Part shown: positions 33,499 through 42,398 of the stretch, in pieces | Numbering within the stretch: position 1 is the stretch's first letter | How the letters are laid out: every line of letters begins with the position of its first letter | Assembly (NCBI GenBank): GCA_036555725.1 | Contig: DATBKU010000101.1 | Location: 62,001 to 126,000 of the forward strand | Source: CALAED01 sp036555725 | GTDB lineage: Bacteria; Actinomycetota; Actinomycetes; Streptosporangiales; Streptosporangiaceae | Reading direction: 5' to 3' | DNA: 64,000 nt | The notes under the pieces: generated by a model | The model's database searches: none | What the model saw: the letters and a program-made list of their open reading frames with translations, nothing else | What the model was told of the DNA's origin: nothing | Made by a program: the position numbers and the translations under genes

Positions 33499-33588
33499 GT
33501 GCGTACCATCGGCAGCCATTCCCTGGTGCGCAGCCTCTTCCGGCACGGCCTGGTCGACTACCGCGTCGGCGAAGAGCCGGGTGTGTGA
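33499..33588 (+). pseudogene. Fragment of a RibD-C/dihydrofolate-reductase-like gene
   Basis: The plus strand reads TIGSHSLVRSLFRHGLVDYR before a stop at 33586-33588. This matches the conserved late segment of RibD-C-type reductases (normally followed by an LMVHPVVLG-like strand), without the rest of the protein. With the adjacent regulator relic it marks a 400-bp graveyard between the permease and TetR genes. Confidence 0.45.
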
Positions 33589-33591
33589 CAG

Positions 33592-34182
33592 TCAGGTGGG
33601 CTGTGGGCGGAGGCCGTCGAGCATGTAGGTCAGGAGGCGGTCGGAGTCCTCGGGGGCGAACTCGGAGGCGTAGCCGACGGCGTGCGCGAGCCGGAGCAGG
33701 TCGGACGGGGTGACCTCGGGTCGGACCACGCCGGCCTCCTGCGCGCGGGCCAGCAGGGCGGCGGCAGCCCCGCGCATTTGGGTCTTGCACCAGGCCATCA
33801 CCGGAGAGTCGCGATCGAGGACGGCTTTCACGGTGGCGGCGAGGGCGCGCTTGCGCATGACGTACTCGACCTGCTCGCTCACCCAGGTGCGCAGTGCCTC
33901 CTCCGGCGGGAGCTTGTCCAGCAGTTCGTACGCGAGCTTGGCCAAGTCGTCGATGTCGGCCCGGTAGGCGGCCTCGAGCAGCGCCTCGCGGGTCGGGAAG
34001 TGCCGATAGAGCGTGCCGGCGCCGACACCCGCCCGGCGGGCGATGTCGTCGAGCGGCGCGTCGGCCCCGTGCTCGCCGAAGGCCTCCTGCGCCGCCGCGA
34101 CGAGCCGCTCGAAGTTGCGGCGCGCGTCGGCGCGCATCGGCCGGGGCGGGTCGACGGGTCTGGGCTGACCGGCCGTCGCCAT
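33592..34182 (-). CDS. TetR-family repressor of the adjacent exporter
   Basis: 196 aa from the ATG at 34182 with GAGGAGGA upstream. HTH at residues about 20-65: RRNFERLVAAAQEAFGEHGA, PLDDIARRAGVGAGTLYRHF. The ligand-binding half begins RADIDDLAKLAYELLDKLPP. Divergent from an MFS exporter across a region with three related palindromes, so it probably represses both genes until an exported compound binds. Confidence 0.93.
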   Translation of the reverse strand: MATAGQPRPVDPPRPMRADARRNFERLVAAAQEAFGEHGADAPLDDIARRAGVGAGTLYRHFPTREALLEAAYRADIDDLAKLAYELLDKLPPEEALRTWVSEQVEYVMRKRALAATVKAVLDRDSPVMAWCKTQMRGAAAALLARAQEAGVVRPEVTPSDLLRLAHAVGYASEFAPEDSDRLLTYMLDGLRPQPT

Positions 34183-34205
34183 GAATCCTCCTCAGCGACT
34201 AGAAC

Positions 34206-34285
34206 CGGAGAAAGTCTCCGATTAGACTTGCGTAACCGGAGACACGCTCCATATTCTAGTCACATCAAAGCGGAGACTGTCTCCG
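34206..34285. promoter_or_regulatory. Three TetR-type operators between repressor and exporter
   Basis: CGGAGAAAGTCTCCG (34206-34220), CGGAGACACGCTCC (34237-34250, degenerate right half) and CGGAGACTGTCTCCG (34271-34285, perfect 15-bp palindrome). All share the half-site CGGAGA, and spacing from first to last is about 65 bp, covering both divergent promoters. Confidence 0.82.
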
Positions 34286-34313
34286 TTTACTGTGTGACTT
34301 TCCTGGAGCAGAT

Positions 34314-35768
34314 GTGACCGAGCGAACCCTGCCTGCCACCTCCACCACTCGGATCGGAGAGCCGCCCGGGACGCGACATCGATCTCCCCTCGCGCTGCCC
34401 ATCATCGTCACCTGCCAGCTCATGATCATGCTCGACATCACGGTCATGAACGTCGCGTTGCCGAGGATCCAGGCTAGCCTGCACTTCACCCCCACCGGCC
34501 TGTCCTGGGTGATCAACGCGTACACCCTGGTGTTCGGCGGGTTGCTGCTGCTCGGCGGGCGGGCCGGTGACCTGCTGGGGCGGCGCACCATGTTCATCGG
34601 CGGGGTGGCGCTGTTCACCGTGGCGTCGCTGGCCGGCGGGTTCGCCACGTCGGCCGCCTGGTTGCTGGCCGCGCGCGTCGCGCAGGGGCTCGGCGGCGCC
34701 GCCGCGGGCCCGAACACCCTCGCCATGATCACGAGCACCTTCACCGAGCCGCGCGAACGGGTCCGGGCGCTGGCGATCTTCTCCGGCGTGGCCAGCGGCG
34801 GGTTCGCCATCGGCCTGATCGTGGGTGGGCTGCTCACCGACGCGCTCTCGTGGCGCTGGGTGATGTTCATCAACGTGCCGTTGGGGCTCGCGGTGCTGCT
34901 GCTCGCGCCGCGGCACCTCCCCGAGCCGGAGCGCCACCCCGCGCGCCTGGACCTGCCGGGCGCGCTCACCGCGACCGGCGGCGTGGCCGGCCTGGTGTAC
35001 GCCTTCATCCGCGCGGCCGCCGCGGGCTGGCACGACCCGGCGGCGCTGGGGGCGCTGGCGGGCGGCCTCGTGCTGATCGCGACGTTCGTCGGCGTCGAGC
35101 TGCGCGCCCGCGAGCCGCTAATGCCGCTGCGGCTGTTCGCCGACCGCAACCGGGCCACGGCCTACCTGAACTTCTTCCTCGGCCCGATGGCGATGATGGG
35201 GATGTTCTTCTTCCTCACTCAGTTCCTGCAGGACATCCTGAAGCTGGGGCCGCTCGCCACCGGGTTCGCATTCCTGCCGATGGCGGTCGCGATGTTCACG
35301 CTGACGCGGTTCATCCCGCGGCTGCTGCCGCGCTTCGGCCCTCGGCGCATGGCGGTGACCGGGACCACGCTGATGATCGCCGGCCTCGTGTGGCTCACCC
35401 AGTTGTCGGAGTCCAGCGGGTACGCCTCCGGGCTGTTCGCGCCCATGGTGCTGATGGGCATCGGCGGGGGGCTGGCCTTCGCACCCCTCAACGTACTCAT
35501 CATGTCGAGCGTGGAACCGCGGGACGCCGGGGCCGCCGGCGGTGTGCTGCAGACCATGCAACAGGTCGGCTCGACCCTGGGGCTCGCCGTGCTCGTCACG
35601 ATCTTCGGTACGGCGGCCCGGCACAGCGCGACCGGGGGCGGCTCGGCACAGCACGTCCTGGTCACCGGCATGACGCACGCCTTCGTGGTCTCGACCATCT
35701 TCGCCGCGCTCACGCTGGTCGTGGCGACCACCTTCCGGAAACCGCCCGTCGAGGTAGCCGGGGGCTGA
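34314..35768 (+). CDS. MFS drug-efflux transporter, DHA2 (EmrB/QacA) type
   Basis: 484 aa from a GTG at 34314 with GGAG about 9 nt upstream. Roughly 14 membrane segments; TM1 LMIMLDITVMNVALPRIQ carries the family D1 motif, GGRAGDLLGRRTMF is motif A, and FAIGLIVGGLLTDALSWRW motif C. Proton-coupled exporter of lipophilic drugs or a self-made metabolite. Controlled by the divergent TetR gene through the operators just upstream. Confidence 0.93.
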   Translation: MTERTLPATSTTRIGEPPGTRHRSPLALPIIVTCQLMIMLDITVMNVALPRIQASLHFTPTGLSWVINAYTLVFGGLLLLGGRAGDLLGRRTMFIGGVALFTVASLAGGFATSAAWLLAARVAQGLGGAAAGPNTLAMITSTFTEPRERVRALAIFSGVASGGFAIGLIVGGLLTDALSWRWVMFINVPLGLAVLLLAPRHLPEPERHPARLDLPGALTATGGVAGLVYAFIRAAAAGWHDPAALGALAGGLVLIATFVGVELRAREPLMPLRLFADRNRATAYLNFFLGPMAMMGMFFFLTQFLQDILKLGPLATGFAFLPMAVAMFTLTRFIPRLLPRFGPRRMAVTGTTLMIAGLVWLTQLSESSGYASGLFAPMVLMGIGGGLAFAPLNVLIMSSVEPRDAGAAGGVLQTMQQVGSTLGLAVLVTIFGTAARHSATGGGSAQHVLVTGMTHAFVVSTIFAALTLVVATTFRKPPVEVAGG

Positions 35769-35794
35769 ACCGCCGTACGGCAGCGGCCTGCCGG

Positions 35795-38089
35795 TCAGGT
35801 GCGGGTGAGATGGCTCAGGCACTCGCCGTACGCCGGGCCGGTGAAGTAGTCCGAATGGCTGTAGATGATCGGCGGGGCGTCCCCGTTGGCCGCGCCCAGG
35901 GCGGGATCCCACAGGTGGTGGTCGATCTCGTGGTGGTTCAGCGGGCGCTCGCCGTTCTCGACCAGCTGCCGCAGGGCCTGGCGGACGAGGGCGGGCCCGC
36001 CGATCGGGTCGCTGAACCGGTAGAGGTTGCACCAGGCGACCCCGGCCGGCTCGGTCAGCGCCTGCTCGACCCGCCGCAGCGCGGTCGCGTTGAAGTACGC
36101 GGGGAAGAACCGGCCGTACAGCCGGGAGATCGGGCAGCCGTAGGTGAGCAGCCGCACCCGCCGGCACGACGGCGCGTCGAGCTGCAGCACCAGCGCGATG
36201 GCGAGCACGCTGCCCTGGCTGTGCCCGGACAGTACGACCCGGTCGCGCTCGCCGGGGGTGAGGTCGGCGACGCGGTGAATCAGGTCGGGGATGACCCGCT
36301 CGGTGTAGCACGGCGGCGCGAACGGATGGATCGCCCGTGGCCAGAAGGTGCCCACGTCCCATAGCACCCCGACCATGCGCCGCAGCGACGGCCGCCGGTA
36401 GACGTCGCGGCCGAGCAGGAGCAGGCCCACGGCGAACCCGCCGATGATCCACGAGCCGAGTGTCGTGAGCCAATGGACCTGGTCGGGCCAGGCGAAGTCG
36501 CTGGCGTACCCGAACGTGCCGACCACGATCAGGACGGTGGCGAACACGCCCAGGCCGCCGAAGGCGAGCCCGGCCCGGTCGGTGAGGTCGGCGGCCGCCC
36601 AGAACCTGGCCACGCGCGCCCGCTCTGCGACCTCGCCGTACACGGGCCGGAGCATCGCGTCCAGGGCGCGCCGGCGCAGCCACCAGACCAGCAGCAGCGC
36701 GCCGATGGTCAGCACCAGCCCGGCGGCCAGCGCCACCGTGCCCAGCGCCACCCACCAATACGCGCCGGGCACGACCAGCCGACCGCCGGGTGCCGCGCCG
36801 GCCGCGGTGACCGGGGTGCCCAGCATGCGGGCCAGCTGGATCGACCCACCGGCCGCGAACCCGCCGGCCAGCAGCCAGCCGAACAGCAGGACGACCGGCG
36901 CCGCGAGCCCATGCAAGGCCCGCCGATACAGGGCATCCGGGCCGTCGCCCCGGGTCAGCCTGGCCAGCACGACGGTGATGACGGTCAGCAGGACGAGCAG
37001 CGCCAGTTGCGCCAGATACAGCCCGGCGACCGTGCCGGCGAAGCCCGGCAACTCGGGCTGGGCGGCCCGGTTCGGCTCCGGCCCGAGCCGGTCGAACAGC
37101 GCCAGCACCACGACGGCCACGTAAGCGGCGACCGCGGCCCAGCGAACGCCCGTACACCACGCGCTCAAGGACCGTCCGGTGCCGGCGGACTCGCCAGGGT
37201 CGATGCGGGCGGCCACTGGGTGCAGGGCCGTCAGCACCACCGCCCCGCCCAGCACCACCGCGGTCGCGGCGACCATGACGGCCGCGACCCGGCCCGCGGT
37301 GAACGGCCACGCCACGACCAGCGCGACCGTCGCGAACCCCGCGGCGACGTGCAGGGAACGCAGCCGGCCCACCGCCGCGGCGCCGTTCCACAGCTTGCGC
37401 TCGCCCAGCCGCAGCCCCTCCCCCGTCACGCCCTTGTCGCCCGGCGCGGGTACGGCCGTACGCTCGTGCTTCGTCCAGGTCCAGCGGCCGAGCACCCACA
37501 GCAGTACGACCACGGCGGCCGGCAGCAGGGACGCCACGGCCAGCCGGCGGTCGGCGGGCGTCATCCAGTCGACGGAGAACACATACAGCCAACCCGGGTC
37601 GGTGCCGTGCTCCGTCCGGCACGCGCCGCCTGGGGCCGTGCACTGCCAGCCCACCAGGTCGACCGCCAGCCCGCACGCGGCGAGCACGAGGGTGCCGGTC
37701 AAGGTCAGCGCGAACCAGCGGTTCAGCCCGTCGGCTGTACGGCGCAGCGCCCGCGCCCGGGCCGGCGGCCGCGGCGTCATGAAGAACCCGAGGTTCACCA
37801 GCATGAACGGCAGCAGCAACAGCCAGAACGCGCGCAACCCGGACCCCGAGGTGAGCCCGCCCCACTCGTACGCCTCGCGCCGCCGCCTGCCCGCGTCGTC
37901 GCCGAACCGCTGTTCGGGCGGACCGCCGTACCACATCCGCCGGTAGAACCCGGCCTCGCGGTCTCCCTTGATCAGGTCGGTGTAGGGGTGCCCGAGCACG
38001 CTTTCGGGAGGCGTACCGGAGACGCCGTGAATGCGAAGCTCGGTGGCCCCGCCCACACTCGTGTCGACAAAGGCATCATGCGGGTCCAT
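35795..38089 (-). CDS. Large polytopic membrane protein with C-terminal lipase-like alpha/beta hydrolase domain
   Basis: 764 aa from the ATG at 38089, preceded by GGGAGG; a longer frame upstream consists of low-complexity Ala-rich codons and was not used. The N-terminus has ELRIHGVSGTPPESVLGHPY, then about ten transmembrane helices in residues 95-560. The cytosolic C-terminus carries a nucleophile elbow VVLSGHSQGSVLAIALV and later a His-rich ending (LNHHEIDHHLWDPALG; IYSHSDYFTGPAYGECL), consistent with a Ser-Asp-His hydrolase. Named family not recognised; a membrane-linked lipase or esterase is inferred. Confidence 0.8.
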   Translation of the reverse strand: MDPHDAFVDTSVGGATELRIHGVSGTPPESVLGHPYTDLIKGDREAGFYRRMWYGGPPEQRFGDDAGRRRREAYEWGGLTSGSGLRAFWLLLLPFMLVNLGFFMTPRPPARARALRRTADGLNRWFALTLTGTLVLAACGLAVDLVGWQCTAPGGACRTEHGTDPGWLYVFSVDWMTPADRRLAVASLLPAAVVVLLWVLGRWTWTKHERTAVPAPGDKGVTGEGLRLGERKLWNGAAAVGRLRSLHVAAGFATVALVVAWPFTAGRVAAVMVAATAVVLGGAVVLTALHPVAARIDPGESAGTGRSLSAWCTGVRWAAVAAYVAVVVLALFDRLGPEPNRAAQPELPGFAGTVAGLYLAQLALLVLLTVITVVLARLTRGDGPDALYRRALHGLAAPVVLLFGWLLAGGFAAGGSIQLARMLGTPVTAAGAAPGGRLVVPGAYWWVALGTVALAAGLVLTIGALLLVWWLRRRALDAMLRPVYGEVAERARVARFWAAADLTDRAGLAFGGLGVFATVLIVVGTFGYASDFAWPDQVHWLTTLGSWIIGGFAVGLLLLGRDVYRRPSLRRMVGVLWDVGTFWPRAIHPFAPPCYTERVIPDLIHRVADLTPGERDRVVLSGHSQGSVLAIALVLQLDAPSCRRVRLLTYGCPISRLYGRFFPAYFNATALRRVEQALTEPAGVAWCNLYRFSDPIGGPALVRQALRQLVENGERPLNHHEIDHHLWDPALGAANGDAPPIIYSHSDYFTGPAYGECLSHLTRT

Positions 38090-38350
38090 CGCCGCCTCCC
38101 ACATCTGCGCCACCGCCACGTACGCAGCCGCCACGTACGCTGCCCCCACCTGCGCACCCGCCACATGTGACGCCCCCGCCGCGGAGGCCCTCGCCGCATG
38201 TTGATCGCGGTGCGCAGCCGCCACGTCACGCAGCGCGCTTAAGGATGCCGCATTCGCTCCCACTTCTGTCAACAGTTATCTACGGAGAGTTTCTGGAGGA
38301 ATGCCTCTGCGGCGACTATCGTCAAGGCAAGTGTCAAGCGTGGAGGACGT

Positions 38351-39598
38351 ATGGCAGAGAGCGCGGACGTCCGAGCGTCCGAAGTCAAACCTCCCGAACC
38401 CGAACTCACCCCGGACGAGATCGTCGCCCGTGCCCGTGCGCTGATTCCAATGGTCCGCGAGCAGCAGGACGAGGCCGAACGGCTGGGCCATCACACCGAC
38501 GCCGTGGACCGCGCGTTCGTCGACGCCGGGTTCTACCGCATTCTCCAGCCGCGCAAATTCGGCGGCTACGAGTTCGACATCCCGACCTTCTGGAAGGCGA
38601 TGCTGGCCATCTCCACCGGAGATCCCGGCACCGGCTGGGGGCTGACTCTCGGCTCCCACCACGCCTTCGTCGTCGGTTCGCACTTCTCCGAGGAAGGTCA
38701 GCGGGAGATCTTCGGACCGAACGGCGACTTCCGCGCCCCGCACCGCGCACCGCCCGCCGGGCGGGCCCGGCCGGTGGACGGCGGTTATGTGGTCAGCGGC
38801 ACCTGGGACTACAGCTCGGGTGCCCCGCATTCGACCCACTTCATGGGCAACGCGCTGGTCGAGGGCCGGGACCCGCGGAAGCTAGGCGGCAACATCGTCG
38901 CGGTGGTCCCGAAGGGGCAGTACACCATCCTCGACGACTGGGGAGACGGCCGCATTCTCGGGATGAACTCCAGCGGGTCCAACAGCGTCCGGGTCGACGA
39001 GGCGTTCGTGCCGGAGCACCGCACGTCGCCGATGAACTGGACCCGGCTGACCGAGCCGCCGCCCGGCGCGAGCCTGCACGGCAACCCCATGTACCTGGGC
39101 CGGATCTACGCGGTCTATCACGCCGGCCTGGTGATCCCGGTCATCGGTGCGGCGCGGGCGGCGCTGGAAGAGTTCGAGAACATCATCACGACCAAGAAGA
39201 CGATCATCCCGCCGCAGGTGCCGCGGTACACGCACGAGGACTTCCAGCAGCCGTACGGCTACGGTCTCGCGCTCGTCGACTCGGCCGAGGCCATGGTGCT
39301 GCAGGTCGGCGAGCGCTACATGGAACTGGCCCGGCGGTGGGCGGAGACCGGTGAGCCCTTCAGCCGCGAAGACGACGTACGCCTGTACGCGGTGGTCCAG
39401 CAGGCCGGGCAGCTGGCGCTGCAGGCGGTGCAGGTGATCTTCAACGCGGCCAGCTCGTCCGCCGCCAAGAGAGGGCAGCGGATCCAGCGCTACTACCGTG
39501 ACGCGGCCATGTATCGCAGCCACATCGCGGCGCAGTACATGAACACGGCGCGCGAGATGGCCAAGGTGCATTTCGGGCTGCCGGACGGGCTGTTCTGA
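38351..39598 (+). CDS. Acyl-CoA dehydrogenase-fold flavin monooxygenase (HsaA/HpaH-like, group D)
   Basis: 415 aa from the ATG at 38351. ACAD-like N-terminal helical domain (ARALIPMVREQQDEAERLGH, FYRILQPRKFGGYEFDI), central beta domain (VDGGYVVSGTWDYSSGAPHS, GMNSSGSNSVRVDEAFVP) and C-terminal four-helix domain. The catalytic Glu region of true dehydrogenases is absent, whereas the SGTWDYSSG stretch fits two-component flavin monooxygenases that use reduced FMN or FAD from a partner reductase. It is followed directly by an alpha/beta hydrolase; together they could hydroxylate and then cleave a ring or ester. Confidence 0.82.
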   Translation: MAESADVRASEVKPPEPELTPDEIVARARALIPMVREQQDEAERLGHHTDAVDRAFVDAGFYRILQPRKFGGYEFDIPTFWKAMLAISTGDPGTGWGLTLGSHHAFVVGSHFSEEGQREIFGPNGDFRAPHRAPPAGRARPVDGGYVVSGTWDYSSGAPHSTHFMGNALVEGRDPRKLGGNIVAVVPKGQYTILDDWGDGRILGMNSSGSNSVRVDEAFVPEHRTSPMNWTRLTEPPPGASLHGNPMYLGRIYAVYHAGLVIPVIGAARAALEEFENIITTKKTIIPPQVPRYTHEDFQQPYGYGLALVDSAEAMVLQVGERYMELARRWAETGEPFSREDDVRLYAVVQQAGQLALQAVQVIFNAASSSAAKRGQRIQRYYRDAAMYRSHIAAQYMNTAREMAKVHFGLPDGLF

Positions 39599-40642
39599 AT
39601 GAGCCCGCCACTGGCCATCGCCGATCAGGGGTTCTTCTTCGCCGGCCTGCGCGAGGTCGCGCTGCCGCACGGCACGGCGGTCACCGGGATGCACGTCCAG
39701 TACCAGATCCCGGCCGAGGTACGGCAGCCGTACCCGCTGGTAATGGTGCACGGCGGCGGCGGTCAGGCGCTCGACTTCCTGGGCACGCCGGACGGCCGGT
39801 CCGGCTGGGCGACGCTGTTCCTGCGGGAGGGCTACGCGGTCTATGTGGTCGACCGGCCCGGCATGGGCCGCTCGCCGTACCATCCCGACCTGCTCGGCCC
39901 GGCGTCGCCGGCGCCGGTATACGAGGGGATGATCACCGGCTTCGCCGCCCCGGCCACGCGGCCCTGGCCGTACCCCTATCCGCAGGCCCGGCTGCACACC
40001 CAGTGGCCGGGCACAGGCGAGCCGGGCGACCCGGCGCTCGCCCAGTTCCTCGCCGGGTCCGAGCCGATGGCCGGCGACCTGGTGTCCATCCAGGAGGCGA
40101 TGCGGGACGCGGGCGCGGCTCTGCTGGACCGCACCGGGCCGGCCGTGCTGCTCACGCACTCGATCGGCGGGGCGTTCGGCTGGCTGGTCGCGGACGCACG
40201 GCCCGATCTGGTCAAGGCCATCGTCGCGGTGGAGCCGATCGGGCCCGCGTTCACCGAGCTGCCCGGCATGGGCGCGCTGAGCTGGGGGCTGACCTCGATC
40301 CCGATCACGTACGACCCGCCGGTCACCGATCCGGCCGAGCTGCGCCGCGAACAGCGCGCCGCGTCCGGCCCGGACCTGATGGACGCGCTCGTGCAGGCCG
40401 AACCGGCCCACCGGCTGGCCAACCTGGCGGGCGGCCTGCCGGTCGCCGTGGTCACCGGCGAGGCGTCGTGGCATGCGCAGTTCGACTGGGCCATCGTCGA
40501 GTTCCTGCGCCAGGCCGGGGTGGACGCAGACCACATCGTGCTGGCCGACCTCGGCATTCACGGCAACGGACACCTGATGCCGCTGGAGCGCAACAACGCC
40601 GAGGTCGCCTCGGCCATCGCCCACTGGCTGGCCAAACGGTGA
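39599..40642 (+). CDS. Alpha/beta hydrolase co-transcribed with the flavin monooxygenase
   Basis: 347 aa; its ATG abuts the previous stop with no gap. Oxyanion region VMVHGGGGQALDF, acid loop VYVVDRPGMGRSPYHP, nucleophile elbow VLLTHSIGGAFGWL (Ser) and late His in LGIHGNGHLMPLERNN. No signal peptide. GNGHLMPLE-type endings are common in esterases and C-C hydrolases. Substrate unknown, but coupling to an oxygenase hints at an aromatic or terpenoid degradation step. Confidence 0.88.
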   Translation: MSPPLAIADQGFFFAGLREVALPHGTAVTGMHVQYQIPAEVRQPYPLVMVHGGGGQALDFLGTPDGRSGWATLFLREGYAVYVVDRPGMGRSPYHPDLLGPASPAPVYEGMITGFAAPATRPWPYPYPQARLHTQWPGTGEPGDPALAQFLAGSEPMAGDLVSIQEAMRDAGAALLDRTGPAVLLTHSIGGAFGWLVADARPDLVKAIVAVEPIGPAFTELPGMGALSWGLTSIPITYDPPVTDPAELRREQRAASGPDLMDALVQAEPAHRLANLAGGLPVAVVTGEASWHAQFDWAIVEFLRQAGVDADHIVLADLGIHGNGHLMPLERNNAEVASAIAHWLAKR

Positions 40643-40661
40643 CACCTAGGCGCGTACGGCC

Positions 40662-40709
40662 GTAGCGCGGGGCATTGCCGCAGCGCGGGGCATTGCCGCA
40701 GCGCGGGGC
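40662..40709. repeat. 18-bp tandem repeat between convergent genes
   Basis: GCAGCGCGGGGCATTGCC repeated: 40662-40679 (one mismatch), 40680-40697, and a 12-bp partial copy at 40698-40709, ending just before the TetR stop. Non-coding here; possibly a remnant of slippage. Confidence 0.75.
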
Positions 40710-40710
40710 C

Positions 40711-41304
40711 TCAGGCGCGTGCGGCCAGGCCGGACAGGACGAGCCGCCAGACGGCCCGCAGATCGTCCTCGAGGCCCGGCTCCGTCCACTCCGCGGCGTG
40801 CGCCGGGTGGTGGAACCGGGACGTCGCGTTCAGCACTGCCCGGGCGGTGGTCGCCGGATCGGTCTCGGCGAACTCGCCGCGTGCGATGCCGTCCGCGATG
40901 ATCTGCGCGGCCTGCCGGGCGAGCGTGTCCACGTGCTCCCTGGCCACCTCGCGGGCGTCGAGGGAGAGCTCGTGGTAGGTGGCGAACAGCTCCGGGTCGT
41001 CGAGCACCTTCTTGCGCTTGGCCAGGCTCAACGCCTCGATCCACCGCCACAGGCGGCCGGTCGCCGGGCCGTGCTCGGCCGCGATCGCCGCCAGCGGGGC
41101 CGACACGCGATTCAGCCAGCGCTCGGCCACCGCGTCGCGCAGCGCCGCCTTGGTCGGGAAGTGCCGGTAGACGCTGCCATGGCTGACCCCGAGCGCACGG
41201 GCGACGTCGACCACGTTGGCCTTGGCCGGCCCGAAGCGGCGGAGGACGTCCTCCGCCGCGTCGAGGATGCGGTCTGGGGTGAGCACCGCTGCCGGGGGGT
41301 TCAC
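40711..41304 (-). CDS. TetR-family regulator in operon with aldo/keto reductase
   Basis: 197 aa from a GTG at 41304, five bases after the reductase stop. HTH: TPDRILDAAEDVLRRFGPAK, VVDVARALGVSHGSVYRHFP. The C-terminal domain (LFATYHELSLDAREVAREHV) is of the TetR_C type. Since it lies downstream of the reductase in one operon, it likely binds the palindrome upstream of that gene (42333-42354) and regulates both. Confidence 0.92.
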   Translation of the reverse strand: MNPPAAVLTPDRILDAAEDVLRRFGPAKANVVDVARALGVSHGSVYRHFPTKAALRDAVAERWLNRVSAPLAAIAAEHGPATGRLWRWIEALSLAKRKKVLDDPELFATYHELSLDAREVAREHVDTLARQAAQIIADGIARGEFAETDPATTARAVLNATSRFHHPAHAAEWTEPGLEDDLRAVWRLVLSGLAARA

Positions 41305-41309
41305 AGTCC

Positions 41310-42308
41310 TTACCGTTCGCTGTCGAGCATGGCCATCTGGGTCGCGTCGTAGCGCGTCCCGGCAGCCGCGTCGGCCGGGACCGCCTGCTCGATCCTAGCC
41401 AGGTCATCGGCGGTGAGCTCGATGTCGAGCGCGCCCAGCGACTCGGTCAGCCGGTCGCGGTGCCGCGCCCCGATCACCGGCACAATGTCGGCGCCACGTG
41501 ACAGCACCCAGGCGATGGCGACCTGTGCCACGCTGTGCCCGGTGGTGTCGGCCACCTGGCGCAGCGCGTCGACGAGCTCCAGGTTGCGGTCGAGGTTCTC
41601 GCCGGCGAACCGCGGGCTGCGGCCGCGGAAGTCGCCCGCCTCGGTGACGCGGCCGCGCGACCAGTGGCCGCTGAGCAGGCCGCGCGACAGCACGCCGTAC
41701 GCGGTGACGCCGATGCCGAGCTCCCGCGCGGTCGGCAGGATCTCGGCCTCGATGCCACGCGAGATCAGCGAGTACTCGATCTGCAGGTCGACGATCGGAT
41801 GGACGGCGTGGGCGCGGCGCATGGTCTCGGCGCCGACTTCGGACAGGCCGATGTGCCGGATGTACCCGGCCTTGACCAACTCGGCGATCGCGCCGACCGT
41901 GTCCTCGATCGGCACCGCGGGGTCGAGTCGCGCGGGCCGGTAGACGTCGACGTAGTCGGTGCCGAGGCGGCGCAACGTGTAGGCGAGGAAGTTCTTCACC
42001 GCGGCCGGGCGGGCGTCGAAGCCGAGGAAGGCGCCGGCCGGGTCGCGCAGCCCCCCGAACTTGACGCTGACGATGGCCTGCTCGCGGTTACGGCCGCGCA
42101 GCGCGTCGCGGAGCAACATCTCGTTGTGGCCGTGCCCGTAGAAGTCGCCGGTGTCGAGCAGCGTGATCCCCGCGTCGAGGGCGGCGTGGATGGTCGCGAT
42201 GCTCTCGGACTCGTCCACCGGGCCGTAGACGCCGGGAGACATGCCCATCAGGCCCAGGCCGATCGCGGAGACGGCGGGGCCGATCGAACCAAGCGTGCGT
42301 GTATCCAT
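41310..42308 (-). CDS. Aldo/keto reductase
   Basis: 332 aa from the ATG at 42308 (a TTG at 42317 is the alternative). NADPH-dependent (beta/alpha)8 barrel: SAIGLGLMGMSPGVYGP, LLDTGDFYGHGHNEMLL with catalytic Asp and Tyr, VSVKFGG with Lys. The usual catalytic His in YxxHR is Ala here (VDVYRPARLDPAVPIEDT), as in a subgroup of actinobacterial homologues. HIGLSEVGAETMRRAHAVHP and GVLSRGLLSGHWSRGR are typical. Reduces an aldehyde or ketone; substrate unknown. Confidence 0.92.
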   Translation of the reverse strand: MDTRTLGSIGPAVSAIGLGLMGMSPGVYGPVDESESIATIHAALDAGITLLDTGDFYGHGHNEMLLRDALRGRNREQAIVSVKFGGLRDPAGAFLGFDARPAAVKNFLAYTLRRLGTDYVDVYRPARLDPAVPIEDTVGAIAELVKAGYIRHIGLSEVGAETMRRAHAVHPIVDLQIEYSLISRGIEAEILPTARELGIGVTAYGVLSRGLLSGHWSRGRVTEAGDFRGRSPRFAGENLDRNLELVDALRQVADTTGHSVAQVAIAWVLSRGADIVPVIGARHRDRLTESLGALDIELTADDLARIEQAVPADAAAGTRYDATQMAMLDSER

Positions 42309-42332
42309 AACCGTCAACGTACAACATTCAGT

Positions 42333-42354
42333 TGACAGATTTCAATATCTGTCA
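42333..42354. promoter_or_regulatory. Palindromic operator upstream of the reductase-tetR operon
   Basis: Perfect 8-bp arms TGACAGAT (42333-42340) and ATCTGTCA (42347-42354), 6-bp centre, 25 bp upstream of the reductase start in an A/T-rich patch. Likely site of the TetR protein encoded in the same operon. Confidence 0.8.
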
Positions 42355-42398
42355 TCGCGCTACTTTGAAGTGAAGTCGAACGCGCCGAGCGCCGATCT

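Noticed and set aside
38090..38272. Upstream extension of the membrane lipase-like protein
   Set aside because: Translation is a low-complexity Ala/Val run created by a GTACGTGGC-type repeat; the GGGAGG site favours the start at 38089.
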